This document shows, piece after piece, positions 15,180 through 25,430 of a stretch of DNA of 46,897 nucleotides. Numbering within the stretch: position 1 is the first letter of the stretch; the number at the start of each line of letters is the position of its first letter. The position numbers and the translations under genes were made by a program. Source of the stretch: an uncultured Bacteroidales bacterium (GTDB lineage: Bacteria; Bacteroidota; Bacteroidia; Bacteroidales; Muribaculaceae); contig CAMWNF010000007.1 in NCBI GenBank assembly GCA_947175535.1, forward strand, positions 1-46,897, written 5' to 3'. The notes under the pieces are model-generated. The model did not search any database. It saw only the letters and a program-made list of their open reading frames with translations, and was not told where the DNA came from.

Positions 15180-16556
15180 TCAGGCGTCTTTATTCTTCAG
15201 TTCACGGCATAACTGAGGGAGGTAAAAATTAAGGTCGCCTGCTCCTGCTGTCAATAAGATTTCAAAGTTACGATTTTTTACGGTGTTTACAAAGTCTTCT
15301 TTAGAAATCATAGTTTTATCGGCACATTTTATACGGTCGAAGATTATTTTGGAGCTTACACCGGGAATCGGCAGTTCACGAGCGGGGTAGATGTCAATCA
15401 AAATCACAGAATCGGCAGCAGACAACGCTTCGGCAAACTGAGGTGCGAAATCGCGGGTACGGCTGTAGAGGTGGGGTTGGAATGCCACGGTCAGATGGCG
15501 GTCGGGATATAGCGCTTTGACAGAAGCGATGCTCTGGCGAAGCTCATCGGGATGATGGGCATAATCGTCGATTATCGCCCTGCCGTCTGCACCCTGTTCT
15601 TTAAGGTGAAATTCGAAACGTCGCTCCGGTCCCATGAACGATGCCATTGCCTTGCGGGCGACCTCCGGTTCGAAATCACCGGTCAGGTAAATCGCACCGA
15701 GGGCAGCCACTGCGTTATCGATATTTATTTCAACAGGGACACCGAGTTCGACATCGTTGACACGTCCGGACGGATGAACAAAATCGAACACAATAGTGCC
15801 TCCGCCGCAACGGATGTTCTCTGCATGGAAGTCTCCTTCGTTGCGCGAATAGGTATAGACTTCAACACCTTCAGGAGGTCGCGGAACGAGTTTTAGTCCG
15901 GTGTGGACGAGAAGTTTTCCTCCGGGTTGTATAAGCTCAGTGAATTTGGCAAAGCTTTCAAGATAAGCTTCTTCAGTGCCGTAGATGTCGAGGTGGTCGG
16001 GGTCGGTCGCGGTTACAACGGCTATATATGGCGAAAGCTGGTGAAACGAGCGGTCATACTCGTCAGCTTCAATGACCGAGTAGGGAGACTCGGGTGCAAG
16101 AAGAAGATTGCTGCCGTAATTGCGTAAAATGCCGCCAAGGAATGCATTGCAGCCGACAGAGCCGCAGTGCAGGACATGTGCCGCCATTGATGAAGTGGTG
16201 GTCTTGCCGTGGGTGCCGGAGAAACATATGCCTTTGCTTGCCCGAGTGATGTTACCGAGGACTGCGGCGCGTTTCAGCAGTTTGAATCCGTTGTCACGGA
16301 AAAAACTCAGCGGCACATTGTCGTGGGGAACGGCAGGAGTATAGACAACTTCTGTTGTCTCCGGATTTCGGAATTCAACAGGAATCGCGTCCATCGAGTC
16401 CTCAAAAGATATTATGACACCCTCTTTCTGAAGGGCATCTGTAAGGGGTGATGGTGTGCGGTCATACCCCGCTACATTATATCCCTGAGAGAGATAGTAG
16501 CGTTCGAGAGCCGCCATGCCTATGCCTCCAGCTCCTACGAAATATATATTTTTCAT
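15180..16556 (-). CDS. murC: UDP-N-acetylmuramate--L-alanine ligase (MurC)
   Basis: 458 residues. N-terminal Rossmann domain starts MKNIYFVGAGGIGMAALE and binds UDP-MurNAc. The ATP loop GTHGKTT is at 114-120, followed by the EADEYDRSF segment with catalytic acid residues and later YAHHPDE, the MurC signature. It adds L-alanine to UDP-MurNAc using ATP, the first step of stem-peptide assembly in the cytoplasm. The start codon overlaps the murG stop by 4 bp (ATGA), so the two are coupled. No unusual residues seen. Confidence 0.97.
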   Translation of the reverse strand: MKNIYFVGAGGIGMAALERYYLSQGYNVAGYDRTPSPLTDALQKEGVIISFEDSMDAIPVEFRNPETTEVVYTPAVPHDNVPLSFFRDNGFKLLKRAAVLGNITRASKGICFSGTHGKTTTSSMAAHVLHCGSVGCNAFLGGILRNYGSNLLLAPESPYSVIEADEYDRSFHQLSPYIAVVTATDPDHLDIYGTEEAYLESFAKFTELIQPGGKLLVHTGLKLVPRPPEGVEVYTYSRNEGDFHAENIRCGGGTIVFDFVHPSGRVNDVELGVPVEINIDNAVAALGAIYLTGDFEPEVARKAMASFMGPERRFEFHLKEQGADGRAIIDDYAHHPDELRQSIASVKALYPDRHLTVAFQPHLYSRTRDFAPQFAEALSAADSVILIDIYPARELPIPGVSSKIIFDRIKCADKTMISKEDFVNTVKNRNFEILLTAGAGDLNFYLPQLCRELKNKDA

Positions 16557-17689
16557 TGTGCTTTATTTATAAGTTCGATAATTGCATCGACGATTTTCTC
16601 GTCGCTGTCGCGTAGAGCCATTTCCGAGATATTTTTAGAGAGAGTTGTACGTCGCTCTGCGTCGCTTACAAGTTTTCTGACCTCTTCAGACAGAAGCTCG
16701 CGACAACGGTCATCGGGTATCATTATCGCCGCATCGCGGTTGACAAGAGCCAAGGCGTTTTTACGCTGATGGTCTTCGGCGACGTTGGGCGAAGGCACGA
16801 GTATTGTGGCCTTTCCCAATAGTTGAAGTTCACTGATGCTTCCTGCTCCGGCGCGAGAAACTACGACGTCAGCCGCGCGATAAGCCATCGCCATGTCGGA
16901 AATGAATGGAGTGGCAATAACGCCGTTATATTCAGAGGCTTTTGCGACAGCATCGCTCGAAGCGTATGATTTGCCGGTCTGCCATAACAGCTGTACGCCA
17001 CCTTCAGTAAGTGAGTCAAGCGAAGCCGCGACGCTCTCGTTGATGGTGCGGGCACCCAAACTTCCTCCGACGAAGAGAACCAATGGTCGTTCCGGGTCGA
17101 AGCCAAGAGTTTTTTTTGCCTCTGCTTGAGAAACTTTACAGTCAAGAAGGTCCTTTCTGACGGGATTGCCTGTTTTGACGATGTTTTCCGAGGGGAAGAA
17201 GCGTTCCATGCCATCGTAAGCGACGCATATGCGTCCTGCTTTTTTTGCAAGCAACTTGTTTGTCACGCCAGCATAAGAGTTCTGTTCCTGTAAAAGGGTC
17301 GGGACATTCATCCGCTGAGCCGCTTTAAGAGTGGGACCGGAGGCATAGCCGCCGACGCCGATTGCAATCTGCGGCTTGAAATCGCGGACTATGCGTCGTG
17401 CTTTTCTGATGGCTTTGCGCAATTTTATAAGGACTGAGATGTTTTTAAGCAGATGTTTTCGGTCAAAGCCGCTTATTGTCAGTCCCTCGATGTTGTATCC
17501 TGCTGCTGGGACGCGCTCCATCTCCATGCGGTTGTCAGCTCCTACGAAAAGGATTTCAGCTTCGGGAAAGCGTTTTTTTATTGCATTTGCTATTGAAATA
17601 GCGGGGAATATATGACCGCCTGTGCCGCCACCGCTTATGAGGACTCTCCGAATGGATTTATCTGACGTGTTGTTTTTATTTTCAATCAT
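16553..17689 (-). CDS. murG: Undecaprenyldiphospho-muramoylpentapeptide beta-N-acetylglucosaminyltransferase (MurG)
   Basis: 378 residues, GT28-type glycosyltransferase that adds GlcNAc to lipid I to make lipid II at the inner face of the membrane. N-terminal GGGTGGHIFPAISIA loop (residues 19-33 region), central GGSLGAR loop, and the C-terminal UDP-GlcNAc-binding stretch around SRAGAGSISELQLLGKATILVPSPN and AEDHQRKNA. All are conserved MurG positions. It lies 12 bp after ftsW and overlaps murC by 4 bp. Confidence 0.97.
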   Translation of the reverse strand: MIENKNNTSDKSIRRVLISGGGTGGHIFPAISIANAIKKRFPEAEILFVGADNRMEMERVPAAGYNIEGLTISGFDRKHLLKNISVLIKLRKAIRKARRIVRDFKPQIAIGVGGYASGPTLKAAQRMNVPTLLQEQNSYAGVTNKLLAKKAGRICVAYDGMERFFPSENIVKTGNPVRKDLLDCKVSQAEAKKTLGFDPERPLVLFVGGSLGARTINESVAASLDSLTEGGVQLLWQTGKSYASSDAVAKASEYNGVIATPFISDMAMAYRAADVVVSRAGAGSISELQLLGKATILVPSPNVAEDHQRKNALALVNRDAAIMIPDDRCRELLSEEVRKLVSDAERRTTLSKNISEMALRDSDEKIVDAIIELINKAQ

Positions 17690-17701
17690 GACAGCTGGAT
17701 A

Positions 17702-19057
17702 TTAAAGTTGAGAAGGATTTTCACTGTGGATACTTGCAGGCAGGGTGTTGAGTTCTTCGCGTATGGCTTCTTTGTCACCTTTGAAGGCTGCGTGACGGCT
17801 CGTCGAAAGCATTATGCCGAGGGCAATCGAGGTAACAATCACAGAGGTGCCGCCTTTCGAAATGAGAGGCAGAGGTTGACCAGACACTGGGAACAGACCT
17901 GTGACAATCGCCATGTGGAAGAGTGCCTGATAAACGATGTAGATGGCACAGCCTATGACGAGAAGACAGGGGAAGGTCTGTTTGCACTTTGTAGCGACCC
18001 TGCCCGCTCGGGCAAGCAGCCACAGGTAACACATGAGGATGAAGATTCCCGTAATCAGTCCAAGTTCTTCGATGACGATTGCATAGATGTAATCGGAGAA
18101 GGCGAGAGGCAGACGGGCGTTCTCGCGGGAATTACCCGGTCCTACGCCGATAATTCCTCCGTGAGCCTGTGCGATATAGCTCAATTGCTCCTGTTTGTTT
18201 GTGTCGTCGATTTTATCGCCTGCTTTATTAAGTCTGAAATGACGCTGCAGACGAGCCATCCACGTTGAAGAACGGTTGGCTGCTGCTGCGCCGACTTCCT
18301 CTTTGTTAAGCCGAGCCATTTCGATTGCTTCCGGCGTGGGGGCTTTATCTTTGTTCTGTAGTAGCTTGTATCCCATTGCTGCCGAACCGATGACAAGGTA
18401 GACAAGGCAGACCACTCCGAATTTTTTCATGCCGACACCGCCGATAAGCATCATCGACATGCTTATGGCAAAAATCAGCAGGGTGTTTGTGAGACCATGA
18501 GAGAACAGTAAGCCTGCGCACAAAAGTGTAAGACAGGCACTCATGACGACGCCCTTTGTCGTGACATCACGTTTGCCGGGCATCTGATTACGGCTGAGGA
18601 TATATGCGATGCCCAATGCCGCCGCCAGTTTTAGAAATTCGGCTGGCAATATCATAATAGAACCGAACTGAAGAGCGCGTTGCGCACCGTTAACTTTCAC
18701 ACCCGCAGCCATGACGAGTAGCATAGCCATGATGCTTCCGAAAACATATAAAGGTGTGAGTTTATAGATGTATTTGAAGTGGAAGCGCTGAATTACCAGC
18801 ATCAGAACAAGTCCGATTGCAAGAAACCGGGCGTGACGGATGATAGGACCGTAGATGTCGTTGACTTCCACTTCCTGACTTGACGCGCTGAATAATTCTA
18901 TCACAGAGACAATCAGTAGAAATATGTATATTCCCCAGATGTGCTGGTCTGTGCGAAGTTTCGGAGTTATTTTACGGACGTCATCTGCCGGCGTACTCTC
19001 AATAGCAGCCGTCTGACCGTCGTTGATTACTTCATCTATGTTAAAAACAGGTTCCAT
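17702..19057 (-). CDS. ftsW: SEDS peptidoglycan glycosyltransferase FtsW
   Basis: 451 residues, SEDS family. About 10 membrane segments are visible, with a long loop (about 235-300) containing lysine/alanine-rich sequence. The family block near the C-terminus reads GLFPVSGQPLPLISKGGTS, which fits the conserved SEDS motif (F.PvtG.pLPfiSyGGtS). It polymerises septal glycan together with the class B PBP encoded in the same cluster (743 aa). The N-terminal 40 residues are cytoplasmic and acidic. Gene order murD-ftsW-murG is the usual dcw order. Confidence 0.95.
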   Translation of the reverse strand: MEPVFNIDEVINDGQTAAIESTPADDVRKITPKLRTDQHIWGIYIFLLIVSVIELFSASSQEVEVNDIYGPIIRHARFLAIGLVLMLVIQRFHFKYIYKLTPLYVFGSIMAMLLVMAAGVKVNGAQRALQFGSIMILPAEFLKLAAALGIAYILSRNQMPGKRDVTTKGVVMSACLTLLCAGLLFSHGLTNTLLIFAISMSMMLIGGVGMKKFGVVCLVYLVIGSAAMGYKLLQNKDKAPTPEAIEMARLNKEEVGAAAANRSSTWMARLQRHFRLNKAGDKIDDTNKQEQLSYIAQAHGGIIGVGPGNSRENARLPLAFSDYIYAIVIEELGLITGIFILMCYLWLLARAGRVATKCKQTFPCLLVIGCAIYIVYQALFHMAIVTGLFPVSGQPLPLISKGGTSVIVTSIALGIMLSTSRHAAFKGDKEAIREELNTLPASIHSENPSQL

Positions 19058-19076
19058 TATGGAGAGTAATGAAATT

Positions 19077-20444
19077 TTATTTTTGTGTAGAAAGATTGTT
19101 TACAGCATCCTTGAATTGTCTGCCTCTGTCCTCATAGCTTTTGAAAAGGTCAAAACTTGCGCAGCATGGCGAAAGAAGTACGACGTCACCGGATTTAGCC
19201 AGCCGTCTGCACTCTTCGACAGCGTCGGAAAGTGAATGAGTATCGGATATAACGTCGACAGTGTCTTTGAAGAAGTCAAGAATTTTTGAGTTGTCCTTAC
19301 CCATGGCTACGATGGCTTTAACTTTCTCTTTTACTAACGGAAGTATTTCTGAATAATCGTTGCCCTTATCTTTACCTCCGAGAATTAGAACCGTCGGCTT
19401 TGTCATAGAGTCAAGTGCATACCAGCATGAATTGACATTTGTGGCCTTGGAATCATTTATCCATTCGACTCCGTCAACCGTTCCCGCAGCTTCGAGACGG
19501 TGTTCGACACCGGTAAAATCACTTAAAGCCGAGCGAATAGCGTCTTTACGGATATTGAGAAGGCATGCTGACAGCCCCGCAGCCATAGAGTTGTAAAGAT
19601 TGTGAATACCGTTCAGCGCAAGGTCGGCTCGTGGCATCGAGAGGGATGTCGCGGGCGTTTTGATGATGAGTTCGTTTTCTGCGTCAACGTAAGCTGCACA
19701 TTCAGACTCATCGTTGGCTGTGAACGGGTATAGTGTGGCTTCTGTTTTGATGTGTTTCAGTTGAGCACTGACTACGGGGTCGTCTTTCCAGTAGATGAAA
19801 GCATCTGCAGGAGTCATATTCTGTAAGATACGGAATTTTGCGTTGACATAATTCTGCATCTTGTAATCGTAGCGGTCGAGATGGTCGGGAGTTATGTTCA
19901 GGATAACAGCAATGTTTGCTTTGAAGTCGTACATGTTGTCAAGTTGGAAAGAACTTAACTCGATGACGTAATACTGATGAGGCTGGCGCGCGACCTGAAG
20001 TGCGAGGCTTTTACCGACATTTCCCGCAAGACCGACGTCAATACCCGCACGACTAAGAATATGGTATGTCAGAAGGGTAGTGGTTGTCTTTCCGTTACTG
20101 CCGGTGATACATATCATTTTTGCATCAGTATATCTTCCGGCAAACTCAATCTCGCTAATGACGGGAATATTTTTGGAAAGAACTTTCTGCATCACGGGAG
20201 TCGTGTCGGCAATTCCCGGACTTTTTATTACTTCGTCAGCCATCAGGATTCTATCCATGGTGTGTCCGCCTTCTTCCCATTCGATATTTTCAGAGTTGAG
20301 CAGATTCTTATATTTGTCGGCGATAGCTCCGAAATCACTGACAAAGACATCGAAGCCCTTGTCTTTGGCAAGAACGGCTGCCCCGGCACCGCTTTCGCCG
20401 GCACCGAGAATTACTATACGTTTTTTGTTCAGATTGTTACTCAT
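19077..20444 (-). CDS. murD: UDP-N-acetylmuramoylalanine--D-glutamate ligase (MurD)
   Basis: 455 residues from ATG 20442-20444; the codon before it is TTG, a less likely start. Conserved features: N-terminal VILGAGESGAGAA Rossmann loop, ATP loop GSNGKTTTTLL near residue 115, the NITPDHLDRY segment, and WINDSKATNVNS. It adds D-glutamate to UDP-MurNAc-L-alanine. It starts 23 bp after the mraY stop and ends 19 bp before the ftsW start. Confidence 0.97.
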   Translation of the reverse strand: MSNNLNKKRIVILGAGESGAGAAVLAKDKGFDVFVSDFGAIADKYKNLLNSENIEWEEGGHTMDRILMADEVIKSPGIADTTPVMQKVLSKNIPVISEIEFAGRYTDAKMICITGSNGKTTTTLLTYHILSRAGIDVGLAGNVGKSLALQVARQPHQYYVIELSSFQLDNMYDFKANIAVILNITPDHLDRYDYKMQNYVNAKFRILQNMTPADAFIYWKDDPVVSAQLKHIKTEATLYPFTANDESECAAYVDAENELIIKTPATSLSMPRADLALNGIHNLYNSMAAGLSACLLNIRKDAIRSALSDFTGVEHRLEAAGTVDGVEWINDSKATNVNSCWYALDSMTKPTVLILGGKDKGNDYSEILPLVKEKVKAIVAMGKDNSKILDFFKDTVDVISDTHSLSDAVEECRRLAKSGDVVLLSPCCASFDLFKSYEDRGRQFKDAVNNLSTQK

Positions 20445-20467
20445 CAATTGTAAATTTTGAAATCTGA

Positions 20468-21718
20468 TTATCTTATTTTAAGAGTCACAAATGTCACCAC
20501 AGCGAGGATGATTCCGATAATCCAGAAGCGTGTGACAATTTTTGACTCCGGTATAACCTGTATGGGTCTTTGAATCATAGCCTGGAAACCTGCGTTGCCG
20601 GGCTTCTGGAAATGATGATGGAGAGGCGTCATTTTGAATATACGCTTTCCGCCCGTGCGTTTGAAATATGCGACCTGAATTATGACAGACAGGTCTTCGA
20701 TATAGAACAGAGCACAGAGTATGGGTAAAAGCAGTTCCTTGTGTATCAGTATGGCGAAAATCGCGATTATACCTCCGAGTGTAAGACTGCCGGTGTCTCC
20801 CATGAAAACCTGAGCCGGATATGCGTTATACCACAGGAAACCGACCAATGCTCCTATAAACGCAGCCATAAATACAACCAGTTCTTCACTCTCGGGAATG
20901 TACATTATATTGAGATAGGCTGAATAGATTATATTGCCGCCGAGATAAGCCATTATCGCCAGTGCGACGCCACATACCGCAGACAATCCGGCTGTCATGC
21001 CGTCGAGTCCGTCGTTGAGATTGGCACCGTTGCTCGTCGCGGAAACGATAAATATTACAATAAGGAAAAAGATAATCCATCCGCCGGTCTGGGCATGTTC
21101 GCCCATCCAACCGGTAAACCAGCTGTAATTGAAGTTGTTGTTTTTGACAAAGGGTATCGTGGTCTGAGGTGATTTTACTGTGTCTGTCCCGTAGATAACC
21201 TGTTCGACCTCATTGGTGTCGACGTTAATGACTTCATTATTCTCGACGATAACCATATTAGGGTTCAGAAACATTGTGATTGCGACAATAAGAGCAATGC
21301 CTACTTGACCCACAATTTTATATTTTCCTTTAAGACCGTCTTTGTTGCGATATTTTATTTTGCGGTAATCGTCGAGAAAACCGATTGTGCCGAGCCATAA
21401 CGTTGCGACAAGCATTAATATCATGTAGATGTTGCCGAGATTTCCGACAAGGAGGCATGGAAGAACTATCGACAGAATGATAATTATGCCGCCCATAGTC
21501 GGCGTGCCGGTCTTTTTAGTCTGACCTTCAAGGTCGAGATTTCTTACAATCTCACCTATCTGCATTTTCTGCAGGGCGTTGATTATACGTCGACCTACGA
21601 ATATCGCAAGAATTAGGGCAAGGACAAAAGCTAAACCGGAACGGAATGTGATGTAATTCATCAGGCGTGCGCCCGGAAGTCCTGAGTCTTGAAATAGTTG
21701 GAAAAGATAGTAAAACAT
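20468..21718 (-). CDS. mraY: Phospho-N-acetylmuramoyl-pentapeptide transferase (MraY)
   Basis: 416 residues, about 50 longer than E. coli MraY (360). Catalytic acid motifs are present: a DD pair in LGTIGFLDDYRKI, the NLNDGLDGM block and a final FKMTPLHHHF region. It transfers phospho-MurNAc-pentapeptide to undecaprenyl phosphate, giving lipid I. The extra length is a loop between membrane helices at about 150-200 (MVIVENNEVINVDTNEVE), probably extracytoplasmic, a Bacteroidetes feature. It lies 20 bp after murE. Confidence 0.96.
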   Translation of the reverse strand: MFYYLFQLFQDSGLPGARLMNYITFRSGLAFVLALILAIFVGRRIINALQKMQIGEIVRNLDLEGQTKKTGTPTMGGIIIILSIVLPCLLVGNLGNIYMILMLVATLWLGTIGFLDDYRKIKYRNKDGLKGKYKIVGQVGIALIVAITMFLNPNMVIVENNEVINVDTNEVEQVIYGTDTVKSPQTTIPFVKNNNFNYSWFTGWMGEHAQTGGWIIFFLIVIFIVSATSNGANLNDGLDGMTAGLSAVCGVALAIMAYLGGNIIYSAYLNIMYIPESEELVVFMAAFIGALVGFLWYNAYPAQVFMGDTGSLTLGGIIAIFAILIHKELLLPILCALFYIEDLSVIIQVAYFKRTGGKRIFKMTPLHHHFQKPGNAGFQAMIQRPIQVIPESKIVTRFWIIGIILAVVTFVTLKIR

Positions 21719-21738
21719 GATTTTTGATGGAAATATGT

Positions 21739-23193
21739 TTATAGTTTTGCAAGGGCATCAATCACTTCTTCACGGTCGTCAAAATGATTGGTAATATCGC
21801 CGATTATCTGATAAGTCTCGTGTCCTTTGCCTGCAACCAGGATGACATCACCCGGTTTGGATAGTGCGACAGCTGTGCGTATGGCTTCCCGGCGGTCAAC
21901 AATCGACAGAGTCGAAGCCATCTGTTCGGGATTAAGCCCTGTGAGCATTTCCTTTATAATTGTATTCGGGTCTTCGTTACGTGGATTGTCAGAGGTCAGG
22001 ATTACCCTGTCGCTCCGTCGGGCAGCGGCTTCTGCCATGAGCGGTCGCTTACCTTTGTCACGGTTTCCGCCACATCCGCATACAGTTATCAGTGCACTCT
22101 TGTTCCCGATTATGTCCCTGATTGTGTCGAGAACGTTAACGAGGGCGTCGGGGGTATGAGCGTAGTCGACTATAGCGGTTATGCCACTCTTTGAACGGAA
22201 AGTCTGAAAACGCCCTGCCACAGGCACAAGGCGGCTCATTGCGACAGGAATCCGCTCTCTGTCATATCCCATCAGGACAGACGCTCCGAATACGGCAGTG
22301 AGGTTTGAAGCATTGAAGCGTCCGGTAAACAGGGTTTCGACTTCAACACCGTTGAATGTCATAGACATACCGTCAAGGCGGTTTTCAACTATGTGACCGA
22401 CGAAGTCCGCCTCTGAGCGCTGGGAATATGTGTAGACTTTGGCGCGCGTGTTCTGAACGACTATCAGTCCGTTCTTATCGTCTACGTTTGTAAGGGCAAA
22501 TGCATCCTTAGGCAAGAGGTCGAAGAAAGATTGCTTTGCCGCAAGATAGGCTGCGAATGTCTTGTGGTAGTCGAGGTGGTCGCGGGTAAGATTTGTGAAG
22601 ATGCCTCCGGCGAAATGCAGGCCGGCGATGCGATTCTGATGAGCGGCATGACTGCTGACCTCCATCGCGGCGACTGAACATCCTGCCTTAACCATGCGGT
22701 CAAGAAGAGAGTTCAGTTCGATAGGGTCGGGGGTTGTATGTGTTGAAGGAACTTCTTCGGTGTCGATTTTATTGACAACGGTAGACAGCAACCCGGCGCG
22801 CTGACCGTTGAGACGAGCCATTTCATAAATAAGCGTGGCAACGGTTGTTTTTCCATTGGTGCCGGTAACGCCAATCAAGGTTAGTTTGCGAGACGGATTG
22901 TCATGCCATTGTGACGCCAGGAAACCAAGTGCGACGGACGAATTTGCAACACGTATCCATGTTATATCTGCCGTAATATCATTGGGTATTTCCTCGCATA
23001 CGACGGCTGATGCTCCGTTATCGACCGCCGCGTGTATGAAATCGTGACCGTCGACATTAACGCCACGCACGGCGACAAACAGTGTTGATGGACGGCACTT
23101 GCGCGAATCGGCAGTTATCTCAGTAATTTCCAGATTTTCATTGCCTATAACTTCCTCGGTTATTATGGCAGACAGTAGATGTGATAGTATCAT
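21739..23193 (-). CDS. murE: UDP-MurNAc-L-Ala-D-Glu--diaminopimelate ligase (MurE)
   Basis: 484 residues. ATP loop GTNGKTTVATL near residue 113, N-terminal TADSRKCRP uridine-binding region, and the DNPRNEDP block. The DNPR motif is the signature of enzymes that use meso-diaminopimelate rather than lysine, so this organism probably has mDAP-type peptidoglycan. It adds the third residue of the stem peptide. It lies 5 bp after the PBP gene and 20 bp before mraY. Confidence 0.97.
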   Translation of the reverse strand: MILSHLLSAIITEEVIGNENLEITEITADSRKCRPSTLFVAVRGVNVDGHDFIHAAVDNGASAVVCEEIPNDITADITWIRVANSSVALGFLASQWHDNPSRKLTLIGVTGTNGKTTVATLIYEMARLNGQRAGLLSTVVNKIDTEEVPSTHTTPDPIELNSLLDRMVKAGCSVAAMEVSSHAAHQNRIAGLHFAGGIFTNLTRDHLDYHKTFAAYLAAKQSFFDLLPKDAFALTNVDDKNGLIVVQNTRAKVYTYSQRSEADFVGHIVENRLDGMSMTFNGVEVETLFTGRFNASNLTAVFGASVLMGYDRERIPVAMSRLVPVAGRFQTFRSKSGITAIVDYAHTPDALVNVLDTIRDIIGNKSALITVCGCGGNRDKGKRPLMAEAAARRSDRVILTSDNPRNEDPNTIIKEMLTGLNPEQMASTLSIVDRREAIRTAVALSKPGDVILVAGKGHETYQIIGDITNHFDDREEVIDALAKL

Positions 23194-23198
23194 TGCTG

Positions 23199-25430
23199 TT
23201 AATCTTGCTTTAGAGTTATAGTCACCTTTGAGCCGGCAGGAGCGCGTGTTCCACCGGCTGGTTGCTGCGATGCAACATAGCCTATGCCTGAAAATTCAAC
23301 GTTGTATCCGGCTTTTTCAAGTGTCACCACAGCTTCGCGGATACCGAGACCACGAACGTCAGGCACATGACCCTGCTGCGCGGAAGACGGTGCGGTGATG
23401 ACCGAACCGCCAGGTAGCTTTAGACCTGCAGCGAGACGGTTGTGACGATTGTTGTCGTGGGATGCGTAAAGAGTCGGACGTGAAGATACGGGCTCCTCCC
23501 CGTTGATATCCGATTTATTGTCAAGCATACCGCGCGAATATAATTTATGGGCAACGTTCTTAAGTACCATGCCTGCGGTAGTTGCGGCACCTTTATATTC
23601 AGGTCCGGGGTCGCTTATCATTACGAAGCCGGTGTATTTTGGATTTTCGTACGGGAAGAACCCGCAGAAGGCCAACCGATAATGTCCGTCAAGATAGCCG
23701 CCTGGCTTTGGACGCTGTTCGGGCGAACCTTTTTTTGTACTATCGGATGCTTGCTTAGGTTTTGCCTCAGCCATTATTCGGCATGTGCCTGTTTTGCCGG
23801 CAATGCTTACAACCTTGCTTTTGAGAGCTTTTGCGGTTCCTCCTTGCCCCCATACAACTTCATGAAGCATATCGCGCAGTAATGCAGCGTTTTTGCTGCT
23901 GCATATGCTGTCTCGGATATAAGAGACGGGAATTACAGAGTCTTTCCCTTCGGGTGTACGCAGCGCTTTCACAAGACGAGGACGAACGAACTTGCCGTCG
24001 TTTGCAATTGCATTATACATGGCGCAAGTATAAAGCGGTGGTATCATAGTCGAATATCCGAATACCATGCGCGACAGGGCAATGCGACCGCCCCTGTTAT
24101 TGGCTATTGTGGGGAAATAGGGTGTGCGTTCGCGTGCCATGCCTGTGTTGAAACGGTCAAAAAAACCAATGTCGCGAAGACGTTCGCGGAAAGAATTCGG
24201 GTCGTTCTCAAAATGTGCGGTCATAAGTTTAGCCATTCCGATATTGGATGAATATTCCAGAAAACGGCTCACGGGGAGTGATGACGGTGAATGGGTGTCG
24301 TTAATCGGTCGACCACCTGCATAGCGGAAACCAACTCCTTTAGGCTCGATGTGGAATTCTTTGTTGAGCGGGAACGCAAAACCGTCCTCAAGAGCGATTA
24401 TCATGGATATGGTTTTTACGACGGAGCCCGGTTCGTAAGCGAGCACGGCGCGGTTCATGGCTTCGATGTATCTTCGTGAACCGGGAATGGTATCTTTCTC
24501 AAGATTGGAAATAGCTTTGATATCGCCGGTCTCGACATCCATAATCATTGCTGTTCCCCATTCTGCACCTGTCGTCAACAACATCGAGCCGAGTTCGTAT
24601 TCCAGAATGTCCTGCATCGTTATGTCGATGGTCGTGGTAACGGTGTAACCGTTTTTAGGCGGCTGAATGGTCCAGTTGGCAACGCGGTCGGTAAATAATA
24701 CTTTTTTCGCTTTGCCGGGTGTGCCGTAAAGAAGCGAATCAAGTGCGCGTTCAAGACCGGAAACGCCGCGTACATCACGCGGACCGACTTCGCCGACACG
24801 TCCGATGCTCAATGTCGCCATTTCGCCGTAGGGGTATTTGCGTTTGAGAACTCTCTCTTTGACAAGTCCGGTGCGGTTAGCGTTGGTGCTTCGTTTGAAG
24901 AAAGGAAATTTCTTAACCCGCTGGACTTCATCATCCGGAATTTCCTTCAGCAGCATATAAGCGCTCGAACGGTCCTTGCGGGCTTTATTCATGGGAGCTT
25001 CGAGATATTTTTTCCAGCCGTCACGGGTGCGGCGGGGATAATAATATGCGAGACTGTCGGCAAGACTGTCGATGGCTGCGTCATACTCCCTGACCATAAA
25101 TCTTTTGGCTTTGAAATCTATGCGGAGATTGAAATAATTGAGGTTAGTGGCGAGTATACAGCCGTCGCTTGCAAGGATATCACCTCTAAGAGGCTTTATA
25201 AGCACTGTGTCATCAAGATGCTGAGTGCCTTTTTTATTCCATTCATCAGCGTTGACAATTGTGTTGTTTACTGCCTTGAATATGATGCCGAAAGCAATTA
25301 AGATGATGAAAAGAGATATGACGGTGAGTCGACCGAGTATGTGCATACGTCGGCTGCGGGCTGACTTTTGTTGGTCCGGCTCGAGAGGTGTTACGGATGG
25401 TTTATGTCGTTTATCTGTTTTCATCGTCAT
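23199..25430 (-). CDS. ftsI: Class B penicillin-binding protein with C-terminal PASTA domain (FtsI/PBP3-type)
   Basis: 743 residues. An N-terminal basic stretch and membrane helix (about 31-52, TVISLFIILIAFGIIF) are followed by the dimerisation domain and the transpeptidase domain. Catalytic Ser336 (EPGSVVKT, SxxK), SSN near 393 and KTG near 545 are all present. The last 60 residues form a PASTA domain (VPDVRGLGIREAVVTLEKAGY). It crosslinks septal peptidoglycan and works with FtsW. Its start codon overlaps the end of the FtsL-like gene by 20 bp. A second ATG two codons in is possible. A long loop between the SxN and KTG motifs carries Lys/Pro-rich sequence. Confidence 0.95.
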   Translation of the reverse strand: MTMKTDKRHKPSVTPLEPDQQKSARSRRMHILGRLTVISLFIILIAFGIIFKAVNNTIVNADEWNKKGTQHLDDTVLIKPLRGDILASDGCILATNLNYFNLRIDFKAKRFMVREYDAAIDSLADSLAYYYPRRTRDGWKKYLEAPMNKARKDRSSAYMLLKEIPDDEVQRVKKFPFFKRSTNANRTGLVKERVLKRKYPYGEMATLSIGRVGEVGPRDVRGVSGLERALDSLLYGTPGKAKKVLFTDRVANWTIQPPKNGYTVTTTIDITMQDILEYELGSMLLTTGAEWGTAMIMDVETGDIKAISNLEKDTIPGSRRYIEAMNRAVLAYEPGSVVKTISMIIALEDGFAFPLNKEFHIEPKGVGFRYAGGRPINDTHSPSSLPVSRFLEYSSNIGMAKLMTAHFENDPNSFRERLRDIGFFDRFNTGMARERTPYFPTIANNRGGRIALSRMVFGYSTMIPPLYTCAMYNAIANDGKFVRPRLVKALRTPEGKDSVIPVSYIRDSICSSKNAALLRDMLHEVVWGQGGTAKALKSKVVSIAGKTGTCRIMAEAKPKQASDSTKKGSPEQRPKPGGYLDGHYRLAFCGFFPYENPKYTGFVMISDPGPEYKGAATTAGMVLKNVAHKLYSRGMLDNKSDINGEEPVSSRPTLYASHDNNRHNRLAAGLKLPGGSVITAPSSAQQGHVPDVRGLGIREAVVTLEKAGYNVEFSGIGYVASQQPAGGTRAPAGSKVTITLKQD